52,744 nt of DNA from Candidatus Eisenbacteria bacterium (GCA_016867715.1 VGIW01000014.1:1-52744); one strand, 5' to 3'; numbered from the stretch's first letter, positions 5,884-18,519 are shown. A program made the numbers and translations. The notes: generated from the sequence alone by a model not told the origin.

Positions 5884-6336
5884 ATGCGCTGGCTCGGAAT
5901 CGGTCTTGTCGTTGGAGCCTCTCTGACGGGCTGTGCCTCGAGCAGACCAGGGGCGACGGGCTCCCCGGAGGCGATCATCGAGTCATGGGAGACAGTGGAC
6001 GTGGGGCCCATGAACGAGCGCATCGACGCCGCTGTTTCCGAGGGTGCCGAGTGGCCGAAGAGCCCTCTGAGTGCCACGGTTCAGCTTCTGGGGGGAGACG
6101 TCGACACCCGCATCTTGTCGCTGTTCGAGGAGAAGAACCGGGGCGAAGGAGCCGACACGACCGTCGTCGTTATCGTACGTGACGGGTTCCTCGATGACTC
6201 AGTTCGAGGGGACTGGCACCGAATCGTGTACGCACGTGGTGCCGACGGCATGTGGCGTGTCGCAAAGACCAGCCGCGCGTTCCGCTGTTGGCGTGGGCAT
6301 CACCTGGAGACGTTCAGTTCGCAATGGTGTCCTTGA
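5884..6336 (+). CDS. Predicted lipoprotein, family unknown
   Basis: 150 residues. It begins with MRWLGIGLVVGASLTGC: a short hydrophobic signal with lipobox LTGC and Cys17 as lipidation site, so it should be anchored to a membrane facing the periplasm. The rest, about 130 residues, looks like a small alpha/beta domain (TVVVIVRDGFLD, WHRIVYARGADGMWRVAKTSR). I recognise no family. The start lies 12 nt after the end of a MITE-like element, so the element may supply or have displaced its promoter. The C terminus has two further cysteines (CWRGHH, QWCP). Confidence 0.65.
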   Translation: MRWLGIGLVVGASLTGCASSRPGATGSPEAIIESWETVDVGPMNERIDAAVSEGAEWPKSPLSATVQLLGGDVDTRILSLFEEKNRGEGADTTVVVIVRDGFLDDSVRGDWHRIVYARGADGMWRVAKTSRAFRCWRGHHLETFSSQWCP

Positions 6337-6451
6337 TTGGGGGCCGGCTCGCTCGCATGCGACCGACGTCTCGGCGCTGTCACTCGCGATGCATGCGCCT
6401 TCGGCGGCCGCGCTCGCGCCGGCACCGGCCGCGGCTGATACGGAGGATCTC

Positions 6452-6528
6452 GGGGACACCATACCTATTTCGCCCGGCCAGCGATCGGGACAAGCCACGA
6501 ATCGTCTCGAATTAGGTATCATGTCCCC
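6452..6528. repeat. 77-bp GGGGACA inverted-repeat element, copy X (inverted)
   Basis: Starts GGGGACACCATACCTATTTC and ends ATTAGGTATCATGTCCCC, which are inverted relative to one another. Its length equals that of copy Y at 8007-8083, to which it is a diverged reverse complement. Elements with GTGTCxxTGTCCCC ends are common in bacteria and often mobilised by REP-associated Y1 transposases. No such gene is in the window. The 115 nt before it (6337-6451) show no gene. Confidence 0.7.
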
Positions 6529-6568
6529 GGAATAGCCCCGGAATAGCCCGGAGCCTGGGGAGGGAGAG

Positions 6569-7786
6569 ATGTCAGAAGCCCAAGAACTCAGGTCCGTTGC
6601 CCTGCTGCTTCTCGTCTCCCTATCGCTGGCGTGCGGACACGACCCGCAGTCCCAGACCGCTGCGGGGAAAGCTCAGGCACGGATCGAGCCTCCTGCGCTC
6701 GATTTGAAGATCCAGTCAGAGCTTGAGGCGTGGCTCACCGAGCACGGGCAGGAGCCGCGGGATTACGTGGTCAGCCTTTTCGCGGAGCACGACGTCGTCT
6801 TTTTGGGCGAACAGCACCGGATCAGGCATGACCCTGAGCTCGTTCAGTCGCTGTTGGCGCCGCTCTATGCCGCCGGAGTCCGCACGCTGGCCACAGAGTT
6901 CGCGCGCCGCGAGGACCAGGCGCTCATCGACTCGGTGACGGCTGGCCCTCTGTGGCGTGAGGATCTCGCCCACAGGATCACATTCAATTTCCTCGTGACC
7001 TGGGGCTACCGCGAGTACGTGGACATCTACCGCGCTGCCTGGGAGGTCAATCGCAGACGGGCGGCCGGCGCGCCGCCCTTCCGGGTGCTGGCGTTGGGCG
7101 ACTCGCCCGACTGGAGCTGGGTCACGAAGCCCGAGGACGGCGATGACCCGGAGGTGATGCGGAAGGTGTGGCGCGGTGGAGGCGAGGAGCACTGGGCACG
7201 GGTCATCCTCAACGAGGTGGAAGCCGGACAGAAAGTCCTCGTCTATTCCGGCATCCACCACGCTTTCACCGAGTACCTGCAACCGTCCGTCGCGGAAGGG
7301 AAGTTCGTGCAGTTCCGCGAGCAGCGCGCGGGCAACTACGTGTACCGCGCGATCGGCAAGCGGGTGGTCACCGTGTTCCTGCATGCCTGGTGGACGGGGT
7401 CGGGCGGCTACGACGACAAGCTTGTGCATCCCGCCGATGGGGTGCTCGATGCGTTCATGCTGAACCGCGAAGGCGGCCCGTACGCTGTGGGCTTCAGCCT
7501 CGCAGATTCGCCTTTCGGGCGAACGCGGATCGACAACGCAGTCTACCGGCACGGCTACAGCAACGAGTTCGTGCCGTCCCGCTTCGCAGACGGCTGGATC
7601 TATACGAAGCCCCTCTCCGAGTACGCGGGGGTCACACCCATCCCAGGCTGGATCGACGAGACGAACATCGAGCAGGCGCGCCGCCAGATGCCCAATCCCG
7701 AATTCCGCGCAGCGTCGATTGACAGGTTCAATTCCGGCATGGCGAGGGATGCCGACATCCCCCGCCGGCTGGCGCGCTTGCACTGA
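6569..7786 (+). CDS. ChaN/erythromycin-esterase-like lipoprotein
   Basis: 405 residues. The lipobox LSLAC puts the lipidated cysteine at residue 22. The core motif VVFLGEQHRIRHDPELVQSLL (residues 77-97), with LATEFARREDQALID after it, matches the G-E-x-H and x-E-x segments of the superfamily that includes ChaN haem-binding lipoproteins and EreA-like esterases; Glu81, His83 and Glu110 would form the conserved site, and SGIHHAF near residue 230 offers further histidines. Function could be haem or metal binding or hydrolysis; sequence alone does not choose. GGGAGGGAGAG precedes the ATG, so the start is firm. It lies alone between repeats. Confidence 0.6.
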   Translation: MSEAQELRSVALLLLVSLSLACGHDPQSQTAAGKAQARIEPPALDLKIQSELEAWLTEHGQEPRDYVVSLFAEHDVVFLGEQHRIRHDPELVQSLLAPLYAAGVRTLATEFARREDQALIDSVTAGPLWREDLAHRITFNFLVTWGYREYVDIYRAAWEVNRRRAAGAPPFRVLALGDSPDWSWVTKPEDGDDPEVMRKVWRGGGEEHWARVILNEVEAGQKVLVYSGIHHAFTEYLQPSVAEGKFVQFREQRAGNYVYRAIGKRVVTVFLHAWWTGSGGYDDKLVHPADGVLDAFMLNREGGPYAVGFSLADSPFGRTRIDNAVYRHGYSNEFVPSRFADGWIYTKPLSEYAGVTPIPGWIDETNIEQARRQMPNPEFRAASIDRFNSGMARDADIPRRLARLH

Positions 7787-7837
7787 GCCGCCGCGTCCCG
7801 CGGCGTGGGAAGGAGCTTCGACGGGTATTGTGGTATT

Positions 7838-7984
7838 CTTGCCTGGATTATCCACGCGTTTCCTGCTGCGGCTGTGGATTTCCCTCCGCGCTTCCGCGCT
7901 CCGGGAGCTTCCTCGGCCACCCGTCCCTCCGGGACGGGTGCCCGCCTCGGTCGCGCGAGAAGACGCGTGCATAATCCAGGCAAG
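7838..7984. repeat. CTAG-type MITE relative, copy C
   Basis: 147 bp. The ends CTTGCCTGGATTATCCACGC and ACGCGTGCATAATCCAGGCA plus AG are inverted repeats closely related to the ends of copies A and B, but the interior is different (a CCCGTCCCTCCGGGACGGG hairpin). Here the outermost bases are CTTG/CAAG, which are complementary, showing that the last four bases belong to the terminal repeat in this copy. Confidence 0.72.
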
Positions 7985-8006
7985 GGCAGGGTATTCGGGG
8001 TATTCT

Positions 8007-8083
8007 GGGGACATGACACTGATTTCGGGACGATTCGAGGCTCATTCCGATCGCGGTCCGGGCGGAATACGTATGGTGTCCCC
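8007..8083. repeat. 77-bp GGGGACA element, copy Y
   Basis: Runs from GGGGACATGACACTGATTTC to GTATGGTGTCCCC. The first 47 bp recur exactly at 8557-8603, and a diverged inverted copy lies at 6452-6528. It stands 30 nt before the start of ybaN. Confidence 0.75.
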
Positions 8084-8113
8084 GGAATCAGCGCCCGAAA
8101 AGGCCGGCATCGA

Positions 8114-8521
8114 ATGAACGATATCGAGAGAACCTTGCTCATTGTCTGTGGCACGCTTTGCGTTGCAATGGGTGTCATTGGCATGTTTCTTCCCATATTG
8201 CCGACCACGCCCTTCCTTCTATTGGCATCCGCTTGCTATGCTCGTAGCTCAAAGCGGTTCTATCAGTGGCTGTTGACCAATCGCTGTTTTGGTGAATACA
8301 TCAGGAACTACCGAGAAGGCAGAGGGATACCCTTAAGACAAAAGATACTCACGCTCATACTATTGTGGCTTACTATAGGCTATGCGCTCTTGTTTGTTGT
8401 GTCATTTGGGTGGATAACGCTAGTTCTACTTGGTATTGCAGGGGGCGTTACTGTGCATCTAGTAAAGACAAGAACCTTTAAGCCGGAGGCGCGGAATCAG
8501 GCTCCTCTCCAGAAAACCTGA
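8114..8521 (+). CDS. ybaN: YbaN family (DUF454) small membrane protein
   Basis: 135 residues with four hydrophobic segments. LCVAMGVIGMFLPILPTTPFLLLASACYARSSKRFYQWLL carries the family signature G-x-x-LPxLPTTPF and the ACxARSS motif, then ILTLILLWLTIGYALLFVV. It is a conserved inner-membrane protein with no established biochemical function. Start ATG 8114 is set by the family start; the frame is open further upstream through the repeat. The gene is visibly richer in A and T than everything around it (runs such as TTAAGACAAAAGATACTC) and is flanked by 47-bp direct repeats, which together point to recent horizontal gain. Confidence 0.85.
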   Translation: MNDIERTLLIVCGTLCVAMGVIGMFLPILPTTPFLLLASACYARSSKRFYQWLLTNRCFGEYIRNYREGRGIPLRQKILTLILLWLTIGYALLFVVSFGWITLVLLGIAGGVTVHLVKTRTFKPEARNQAPLQKT

Positions 8522-8556
8522 TCGTGCGAGAGGGTCAGTATTCTGGGCAGTTTTCT

Positions 8557-8603
8557 GGGGACATGACACTGATTTCGGGACGATTCGAGGCTCATTCCGA
8601 TCG
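8557..8603. repeat. Partial GGGGACA element, copy Z
   Basis: 47 bp identical to the left part of copy Y (8007-8053), starting GGGGACATGACACTGATTTC and breaking off after CGATCG. The preceding bases (AGTATTCTGGGCAG) also resemble those before copy Y. The right half is missing, consistent with deletion or recombination beside ybaN. Confidence 0.7.
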
Positions 8604-8612
8604 TCCCCGGCC

Positions 8613-9240
8613 TTGCCGGCAGGTTCAGGGGCACCGGGCGCCGGGCCCGCTGTTGGATGGAACCCCGCCCCCGAAACCTCTGCCGGCAAACAGGTCAGTG
8701 TACAGATCACCATACCCGGCTCGCGCGAACCGGCGCCCGCGTTCGTGATCGATCGACCGGGTAGCTGCCGGCTGGAAGGGAACCGCCTGTGCCTGGAGGA
8801 CGGCATCTGCGTGAACGCGGACGACGTCACGATCGACCTCGGCGGATTCACCTTGGCGGGACCCCACTCAGGCGAGTCGGTCGGCATCCGGATGAACGGC
8901 CGGAGAAACGTCGAGATCCGCAACGGGACCATCCGAGACTTCGGAATGCGCGGCATTCACGAGAAGAACGATTCCCTGACCGCCAACGGCAAGAGAGTTC
9001 TCGACGTCCGGGTGATCTCCAACGGGAGCTGCGGGATCTGTCTGGGCGGCAGCGGCGACATGGTGCGGGGCTGCTTCGTCGAGGACAACCGAGGCACCGG
9101 GACCTGTTCCGGGGGCCTCATCGAGGGGAATCTCCAGCAGACACGCTTGGTGATGGATTCCGTTTCCGCATGAAGGAAAACTACTTCGCCAACAACCTCG
9201 CCTCGGGGAACCGGACGGACTTCGCCGGGGAGGTGCCGGC
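8613..9240 (+). pseudogene. Right-handed beta-helix protein, frameshifted fragment
   Basis: The first frame (to 9173) encodes GICVNADDVTIDLGGFTLAG, VGIRMNGRRNVEIRNGTIRDFG and LDVRVISNGSCGICLGGSGDM: successive coils of a parallel beta-helix of the NosD/pectate-lyase-like type, usually exported. At about 9130-9150 this frame degenerates, while the +2 frame takes over with FRFRMKENYFANNLASGNRTDF, a typical last coil. So one gene is split by a frameshift. The 5' end abuts repeat copy Z and has no signal peptide or ribosome-binding site, so the front is probably lost too. From 9241 to 9413 I see no gene, only short direct repeats (ACCGAACACC twice). Confidence 0.65.
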
Positions 9241-9413
9241 AGGGCCGGGCGACTCCGGGAACATCTCCGTGCCACACCGGGAGCCGGTAGCGGCCCAGCC
9301 GGCGTCAACGGGGAATAGGCAGGTAGCCTTGGTTTCGGTGACCGTCTACCGAACACCAACCGAACACCGATCGGCGCTGGAGTTCTGTAGCCTGTCACCG
9401 GAACCGGGAGGGC

Positions 9414-10646
9414 ATGATGGACGCAGATCAGATCCTTGAACGGCTCGATGATCCGATCGCTCTCGAGGCGCTCTACCGCGAGTCGCCGAGAGCGTTCCGT
9501 CGCGCCCTCATGATCGCGCGCGAGGCCCGGCCGGACGAGATCGTGCTTCGCGTCTGGGAAGCGCGGCTCGCCGACGGCGAGAGGACGGCCTCCGGGCTGC
9601 GCGCGCTCATCCCTGCGATCGCCATCGCGCTCTGTTGTGCCTTGCTTGTGCGCTTGCCCGCCGTCTGGTTGGGAGCGGGTTGGTATTACCCGCGTTTCGC
9701 GCCCATGTGGATCCTCCTTGGCTTGGCGTTTTACTTCTGGCTCGAGCGACGCGATCGGAGTCGGCTGATTGCCGGGCTCTTGCTCGCCGCGTTCGTAGGC
9801 ACCTTCGCGAGCCTTCTACCCGGGAACACCGACTCGGTCGTGATGGCGTTGATTCACTTGCCGATCCTCTTCTGGGTGTTCCTGGGTTTCGTCTTCACGG
9901 GCTCCTCTTGGCGCGAGACGGAGCCGAGGATCCGCTTTCTCCGCTTCAACGGCGAGCTCCTCATCATCGGCAGCTTGGTCGCGCTCGGGGGCATCGTCTT
10001 CAGCACGATCACCGTCGCGCTCTTCGATCGGATCTTGGACGGAGCCGAGGAGTGGTACTTCGCGAACATCGGGATAATGGGCGCCGCGGCGGTGCCGATC
10101 GCCGGGACGTATCTCTACGACAAAGTCTTCCGAAGGCGCACGGGGATCGCATCGGTCCTCGCCCGCGTCTTCGCGCCTCTCTTCCTCGCCATGACGGTCA
10201 TTTACTTGCTGACGGCCTTCCTGAGCGGACAGAGTCCCTTCGAGGATCGTTCCTTCTTGATCACGGTGAACGGACTCCTGGTCGTCGTGCTCGGCATGGT
10301 CGTTCTCTCGATCGCGGAGCGCGGCGAAGACGACGGGACGAGATGGATCGACTCCATCCACTTGGCGCTTCTGGCCGTGACTGTGTTGATCGACTTGTTG
10401 GCGCTTTCCGCGATCGTCTTCCGGCTCGCATCGTACGGCTTCACGCCCAACCGTGTGGTCGTCCTCGGGGCGAACCTCGCCGTCCTGCTTCACCTGGCCT
10501 CGATCGGCCTCGCCTATGTCCGGTTCATGCGCGGTCCCGCCGGCGTCGAGGCGATTCGTCGTACCGCGGCCGGCTTCCTGCCGGTGTACGCCGCGTGGGC
10601 CATGATCGTCTGCTTCGTCCTTCCCTTCGTCTTCCGGCTCTCATGA
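9414..10646 (+). CDS. DUF4153-like multi-pass membrane protein
   Basis: 410 residues. A soluble N-terminal stretch of about 60 residues (DADQILERLDDPIALEALYRESPRAF) is followed by roughly ten to twelve membrane segments. IVFRLASYGFTPNRVVVLGANLAVLLH near residue 340 matches the RxxxYGxTxNR signature of DUF4153, a family of uncharacterised integral membrane proteins. GGGAGGGC lies before tandem ATGs at 9414 and 9417. It stands alone and marks the return to single-copy, gene-dense DNA after the repeat region. Function unknown. Confidence 0.65.
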   Translation: MMDADQILERLDDPIALEALYRESPRAFRRALMIAREARPDEIVLRVWEARLADGERTASGLRALIPAIAIALCCALLVRLPAVWLGAGWYYPRFAPMWILLGLAFYFWLERRDRSRLIAGLLLAAFVGTFASLLPGNTDSVVMALIHLPILFWVFLGFVFTGSSWRETEPRIRFLRFNGELLIIGSLVALGGIVFSTITVALFDRILDGAEEWYFANIGIMGAAAVPIAGTYLYDKVFRRRTGIASVLARVFAPLFLAMTVIYLLTAFLSGQSPFEDRSFLITVNGLLVVVLGMVVLSIAERGEDDGTRWIDSIHLALLAVTVLIDLLALSAIVFRLASYGFTPNRVVVLGANLAVLLHLASIGLAYVRFMRGPAGVEAIRRTAAGFLPVYAAWAMIVCFVLPFVFRLS

Positions 10647-11092
10647 TCGGGGAGGACGCGAACGGAGACTGCTTGGAGCGGACACCCGCGCCCGTCGCGT
10701 TGCGATGGAAGCATCCGAATCCCGGACAGCGCCGGCGGCGACCGCGGGGTCCCGGCATCTCCCAGCCGGTTCCCGGTCCTCTTTCATGCGAAAAGTGGTA
10801 TGCTCACGGGCGACGCCGAACTGGCGCGCGAGACCCTCGCGGGGGTCTTCGCGCTTCTCCCGGCAGACGCGCCCGTCGGCGAATGCGAAAGAGGCAAGGC
10901 CGAGCGGAGCAGACAGCCGCTCCCGGCGCTCTTCCGGGTTCGCCCGTCCGTTCTCCGCGACGGCGACGTTCGCAGGACTGATCGCCATCGCTTTCACGGT
11001 GGTGATTGCGATGGAGATTCACAAATGGCGCTGGCGCGCCCGGCGGACGGCTCGATCGTCCAACCCATCCGATTGACGAGGAGAAGAGCGCG
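10647..11092. other. 446-nt region without a convincing gene
   Basis: Open frames exist in several phases but none shows a recognisable domain or consistent codon use. TATGCT at 10799-10804 resembles a -10 box. A hydrophobic stretch (FAGLIAIAFTVVIAMEI) can be read near 10967-11020 in frame with an upstream start, so a very small membrane peptide is possible but unsupported. GAGGAG just before 11093 belongs to the next gene. Confidence 0.4.
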
Positions 11093-12178
11093 ATGAACCG
11101 TTCCGAGATCCGCTCGTTGCAGGAGGTCCGAGGATATCCGGCGGTGACGATCACCCTCCCGACGCACCGCGTAGCGCCCGCGAACCGCCAGGACCCGATC
11201 CGAATCCGCAACCTGGTCACGCAGGCGGCCAACCGTCTGCTCGAGGAGTTCACGAAGCGCGAGATCGAACCGCTTCTCGACCGTCTCGAGCGGCTGGCCG
11301 AGAGCGTGGATCTTCGACACTCGCTGGACGGGCTCGTGTTGTTCGCGAACCGCGATTCCGCGCGATTCTTCCGCCTTCCTTTCTCGCTCCGTGAACGCGT
11401 GGTCGTGGACGAGACCTTCTTCACGCGCGATCTCGTCTTCGCGATGAACCGAACGCCGCGGTATTGGGCGCTCGCCTTGAGCGAGAAGCCGACGCGCTTG
11501 TTCGAAGGGACCCGCGAGAGCCTGATCGAGATCAAGAATGGAGGCTTTCCGATCGTCTATGAGGGGTCTCACGGCGAAGAGCCTCTCCCCCGCGGGTTCG
11601 GCGTCAGGAAGTCCGTCTACGAGAACGAGCGCCACCGGCAGTTCTTTCGCAAGGTCGACGCCGCCTTCAAGCCGTTTCAGGCGGAGGATCCCCTGCCGAT
11701 CGCCGTTGCCGGAGTGGAGCGCCACCTCGCCTATTTCCACGAAGTGACGAACCACCTGGGATCGATTCTCGCGGCCGTGACCGGAAGCCACGACAAGACC
11801 TCCGCCCACGAGCTCGGCAAGCTCGTCTGGTCATCGATGCGCGAGGCTTTCATCGCGCGGCGCCGAGAGGTCCTGTCCGAGCTCGAGAAGGCCGCCGGCG
11901 AACGGAAGCTCGTCTCCACCGTGGGAGAGGTCTGGCGTCTCGCGAACGAGGGGCGCGGAAGGCTCCTCCTGGTCGAGGAGGGCTTCTCCTATCCCGCGCG
12001 CGTCGACAAGACCGGCATGCGTCTCGACCCCGCCGAGGACCTCGCGTCGCCCGGCGTCGTCGACGACGCGGTGGATGAGATCGTCGAGACGGTGCTCGGC
12101 AAACAGGGAGAGGTCGTGTTCGTCGACGACGGCCGCCTCGCCGAGCACGGACGGATCGCGCTGATCGTGCGGTACTGA
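11093..12178 (+). CDS. baeRF3/Balon-like eRF1-domain protein
   Basis: 361 residues. VTITLPTHRVAPANRQDPIRIRNLVTQAANRL at the start and SVDLRHSLDGLVLFANRDSARFFRLPF are characteristic of the bacterial archaeo-eukaryotic release-factor family (baeRF3), relatives of aeRF1/Pelota; the family includes Balon, a ribosome hibernation factor that occupies the A site. The C-terminal part (LAYFHEVTNHLGSILAAVTGSHD ... LLLVEEGFSYPARVD ... VDEIVETVLGKQGEVVFVDDGRL) fits the later eRF1-like domains. ATG 11093 has GAGGAG about 8 nt upstream. No catalytic GGQ motif is evident, in line with a binding rather than a release role. Function is inferred from family. Confidence 0.72.
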   Translation: MNRSEIRSLQEVRGYPAVTITLPTHRVAPANRQDPIRIRNLVTQAANRLLEEFTKREIEPLLDRLERLAESVDLRHSLDGLVLFANRDSARFFRLPFSLRERVVVDETFFTRDLVFAMNRTPRYWALALSEKPTRLFEGTRESLIEIKNGGFPIVYEGSHGEEPLPRGFGVRKSVYENERHRQFFRKVDAAFKPFQAEDPLPIAVAGVERHLAYFHEVTNHLGSILAAVTGSHDKTSAHELGKLVWSSMREAFIARRREVLSELEKAAGERKLVSTVGEVWRLANEGRGRLLLVEEGFSYPARVDKTGMRLDPAEDLASPGVVDDAVDEIVETVLGKQGEVVFVDDGRLAEHGRIALIVRY

Positions 12179-12187
12179 AGGCGGCGA

Positions 12188-12724
12188 TCAGCCCGCTCCG
12201 GCATGGGTCCGCACGATCGTGTACACGGCGATGCCGATCCCGATCGAAAGCTTGATAGCTGAAGCGAGAACCCTGCCAAGAAGCGCGCCGCAGCCCGCGC
12301 GGACGGTTTCGCTTCCTCGGGCGCCGCCGAGGAACTCCGCGGCGAGCGCCCCGAGCGCGGTCCCCGCGAACGATCCGACCACCGTTCCGAGAACCGGGAA
12401 GAGCGGAGTTCCCAGAACCGCCCCGACCATCCCTCCCGCGAATGCCCCGATCATTCCCCATCGGGTTCCCCCGTACTTCCGGGTCATGACCGAGCCGAGA
12501 AACGCCTCAAGGATCTCACCCGCCGCGACGAGCGCCGCCATCACGAGGAGCGCGGCGATGCCGATGAGATGGAACCGCGTGACGACCGCGACGAGAAGCG
12601 CGACGCCGAGAAGAATGAAATTGCCGGAGAGGCCGAGCGGGATCGCGAGAAGCCCCGCGAGAAGAACCGCGTCGAGAAGAACGAGAAGAAGAACGCGAAG
12701 CGCGACCTGGCCTAACTCGGCCAT
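12188..12724 (-). CDS. DUF456 membrane protein
   Basis: 178 residues, largely hydrophobic with glycine-rich helices. LLAIPLGLSGNFILLGVALLVA, then ALLVMAALVAAGEILEAFLGSVMTRKYGG, then GMIGAFAGGMVGAVLGTPLFPVLGTVVGSFAGTALGA: the G-E-I/L-E motif and the glycine-zipper segments are those of DUF456. It is an inner-membrane protein of unknown role. It converges with the baeRF gene (9 nt between stops) and diverges from nifJ. GGGAGACC precedes the ATG. Confidence 0.8.
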   Translation of the reverse strand: MAELGQVALRVLLLVLLDAVLLAGLLAIPLGLSGNFILLGVALLVAVVTRFHLIGIAALLVMAALVAAGEILEAFLGSVMTRKYGGTRWGMIGAFAGGMVGAVLGTPLFPVLGTVVGSFAGTALGALAAEFLGGARGSETVRAGCGALLGRVLASAIKLSIGIGIAVYTIVRTHAGAG

Positions 12725-12846
12725 CTGGGGTCTCCCTCGCTTGAGCCGGCAATCCCGCTTTCCGACGCGAACGGCCTCCGAACGACCCGGATCGACTATA
12801 GACCGGGAAACGCGTCCGGCGCAAGGAATCGGCCCGACGGAAAGGG

Positions 12847-12875
12847 TTGCCTCATCGGGCGAGGAGGCCTACAAT
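12847..12875 (+). promoter_or_regulatory. nifJ promoter
   Basis: TTGCCT (12847-12852), 17-nt spacer, TACAAT (12870-12875). Transcription from here would leave a leader of about 80 nt before the GTG at 12963, enough for regulation. The same TTGCC/TACxAT form recurs at 52626-52654, so it may be this organism's housekeeping promoter type. Confidence 0.6.
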
Positions 12876-12962
12876 GGGTCCGATCAACCTTGGGGTATTT
12901 TCTTCCCGGGTACGAAACGGGGTTTTCGGTGCGGGCGGGGCGCCCACAGAGGGGGGAGTGAA

Positions 12963-16547
<3,585 letters not shown>

Positions 16548-16615
16548 GCAAGGAAAGCGGCGGGGCCGAAGACGGCGAGCGCCTTCGGCTCCTCCCTTCG
16601 AATCGGAGAGAACAG

Positions 16616-17608
16616 ATGGATCTCACGACGCACTATCTTGGAATGAAGCTGAAGAGCCCGATCGTCCCGTCCGCCTCTCCCCTTTCGGAAGAGATTGGGA
16701 ACATTCGAAAGATGGAGGACGCGGGCGCGGGCGCCGTCGTTCTCCACTCGCTCTTCGAGGAACAGATCGCGCAGGAAAGCCTCGATCTGGATCACTTCAC
16801 GACGAAAGGGACCGAGAGCTTCGCGGAGTCGCTCACGTATTTTCCCGAGCCCGGCGAGTATCGGCTCGGACCCGAGGAATACCTGAACCACATCCGAAAG
16901 GCGAAGGAAGCGGTCAAGATCCCGGTCATCGCGAGCCTGAACGGAACGAGCGAGGGAGGGTGGACCGACTACGCCGCGCGGATGGAGGAGGCGGGGGCGG
17001 ACGCGCTCGAGCTGAACATCTACTACATCCCGACGGATCCCGCCCTCAGCGCCGAGAAGGTCGAGAACACGTACGTCGAGATCGTGAAGTCGGTGCGGTC
17101 GACCGTCCGAATCCCGCTCGCGGTCAAGATCTCGCCCTTCTTCAGCAACCTCGCGTATACGGCCGGGCGGCTCGACCGGGCGGGGGCGAACGCCTTGGTC
17201 CTCTTCAACCGTTTCTATCAGCCGGACATCGACCTCGACGATCTCGAGGTGCGAACCCACGTTCTCCTCAGCGCGCCGCAGGCGATGCGGCTTCCGCTCC
17301 GCTGGATCGCGATCCTGCACGGACGCATCAAGGCGGATCTCGCCGCGACGGGCGGCATCCACACGGCCGAGGACTGCCTCAAGATGCTGATGGCGGGCGC
17401 GAAGACCACGATGCTCTGCTCCGTACTCCTGAAAAAGGGAATCGATCAGATCCGAGAGATCGAGATGGGGATGCGGAAGTGGATGGAGGGGCACGAGTAC
17501 GTTTCGGTCGAGCAGATGCAGGGGAGCATGAGCCAGAGGAGCGTCGAGGACCCGGCCGCGTTCGAGCGGGCGCAGTACATGCGCGCGCTCGCGGGATATC
17601 GGGCTTAA
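16616..17608 (+). CDS. Dihydroorotate dehydrogenase-like flavoprotein
   Basis: 330 residues. MDLTTHYLGMKLKSPIVPSASPLSEEIGNIRKMEDAGAGAVVL is the start of the PyrD-like TIM barrel; KIPVIASLNG, ADALELNIYY, IPLAVKISPFFSN and AATGGIHTAEDCLKMLMAGAKTT carry the FMN and substrate contacts. The usual catalytic Ser/Cys region differs, and proteins of this subgroup are annotated only as DHOD-like. It sits 68 nt behind nifJ on the same strand, an association seen in other bacteria, suggesting it serves pyruvate or ferredoxin metabolism rather than pyrimidine synthesis. The gap carries a GCCGAAG...CTTCGGC hairpin without a T-run. A terminator follows. Confidence 0.85.
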   Translation: MDLTTHYLGMKLKSPIVPSASPLSEEIGNIRKMEDAGAGAVVLHSLFEEQIAQESLDLDHFTTKGTESFAESLTYFPEPGEYRLGPEEYLNHIRKAKEAVKIPVIASLNGTSEGGWTDYAARMEEAGADALELNIYYIPTDPALSAEKVENTYVEIVKSVRSTVRIPLAVKISPFFSNLAYTAGRLDRAGANALVLFNRFYQPDIDLDDLEVRTHVLLSAPQAMRLPLRWIAILHGRIKADLAATGGIHTAEDCLKMLMAGAKTTMLCSVLLKKGIDQIREIEMGMRKWMEGHEYVSVEQMQGSMSQRSVEDPAAFERAQYMRALAGYRA

Positions 17609-17676
17609 GACCGGTTTCACAACCTCCTTCCGTTGCAATCGGCTGCGAAGCCGCCCGCGGAATGAGCCTCCCAATG

Positions 17677-17713
17677 AAAGCACCCGCCTCCTCTCCGGGG
17701 GCGGGCTTCGTTT
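17677..17713 (+). terminator. Intrinsic terminator after DHOD-like gene
   Basis: AAGCACCCGCC (17678-17688) faces GGGCGGGCTT (17699-17708) around a short loop, followed by CGTTT. The stem is GC-rich and the T-run modest. It lies 70 nt after the stop and before the sodA promoter. Confidence 0.65.
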
Positions 17714-17739
17714 GCGCGGTCCCGTTTGGGCGGGGCGCC

Positions 17740-17768
17740 TTGACAAGAACTCCTGATCCGACTAACTT
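17740..17768 (+). promoter_or_regulatory. sodA promoter
   Basis: Perfect -35 TTGACA (17740-17745), 17-nt spacer, TAACTT (17763-17768). The leader to ATG 17879 is about 105 nt. No obvious Fur-type or SoxS-type palindrome is visible within it. Confidence 0.65.
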
Positions 17769-17878
17769 CCAAGCGTGCCGTACCCGGCAGCAATCGTCCC
17801 GGCCAGCGAACGATCCACTGAGCGGATCCTCGGCCGTCCGGCAAGATGTTGAATCGCGAAGACAAAGGAGTCGTCGTC

Positions 17879-18493
<615 letters not shown>

Positions 18494-18519
18494 GGCCGCC
18501 CCTCTCCTTTCGAACGATC

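Noticed and set aside
8613-9173. Beta-helix frame as an intact secreted enzyme
   Set aside because: No signal peptide or ribosome-binding site, no catalytic residues recognised, and the final coil is in another frame.
10705-11096. Small genes between the DUF4153 and baeRF genes
   Set aside because: Open frames are arginine/serine-rich without motifs or ribosome-binding sites; the hydrophobic stretch near 10967-11020 is too short to support a call.
12219-12962. A long in-frame N-terminal extension of nifJ
   Set aside because: The extension is antisense to the DUF456 gene and includes the promoter region; family homology begins only at the GTG at 12963.
16560-16600. GCCGAAG...CTTCGGC hairpin between nifJ and the DHOD-like gene as a terminator
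   Set aside because: The stem is short with an 11-nt loop and no T-run follows; the two genes are probably co-transcribed.
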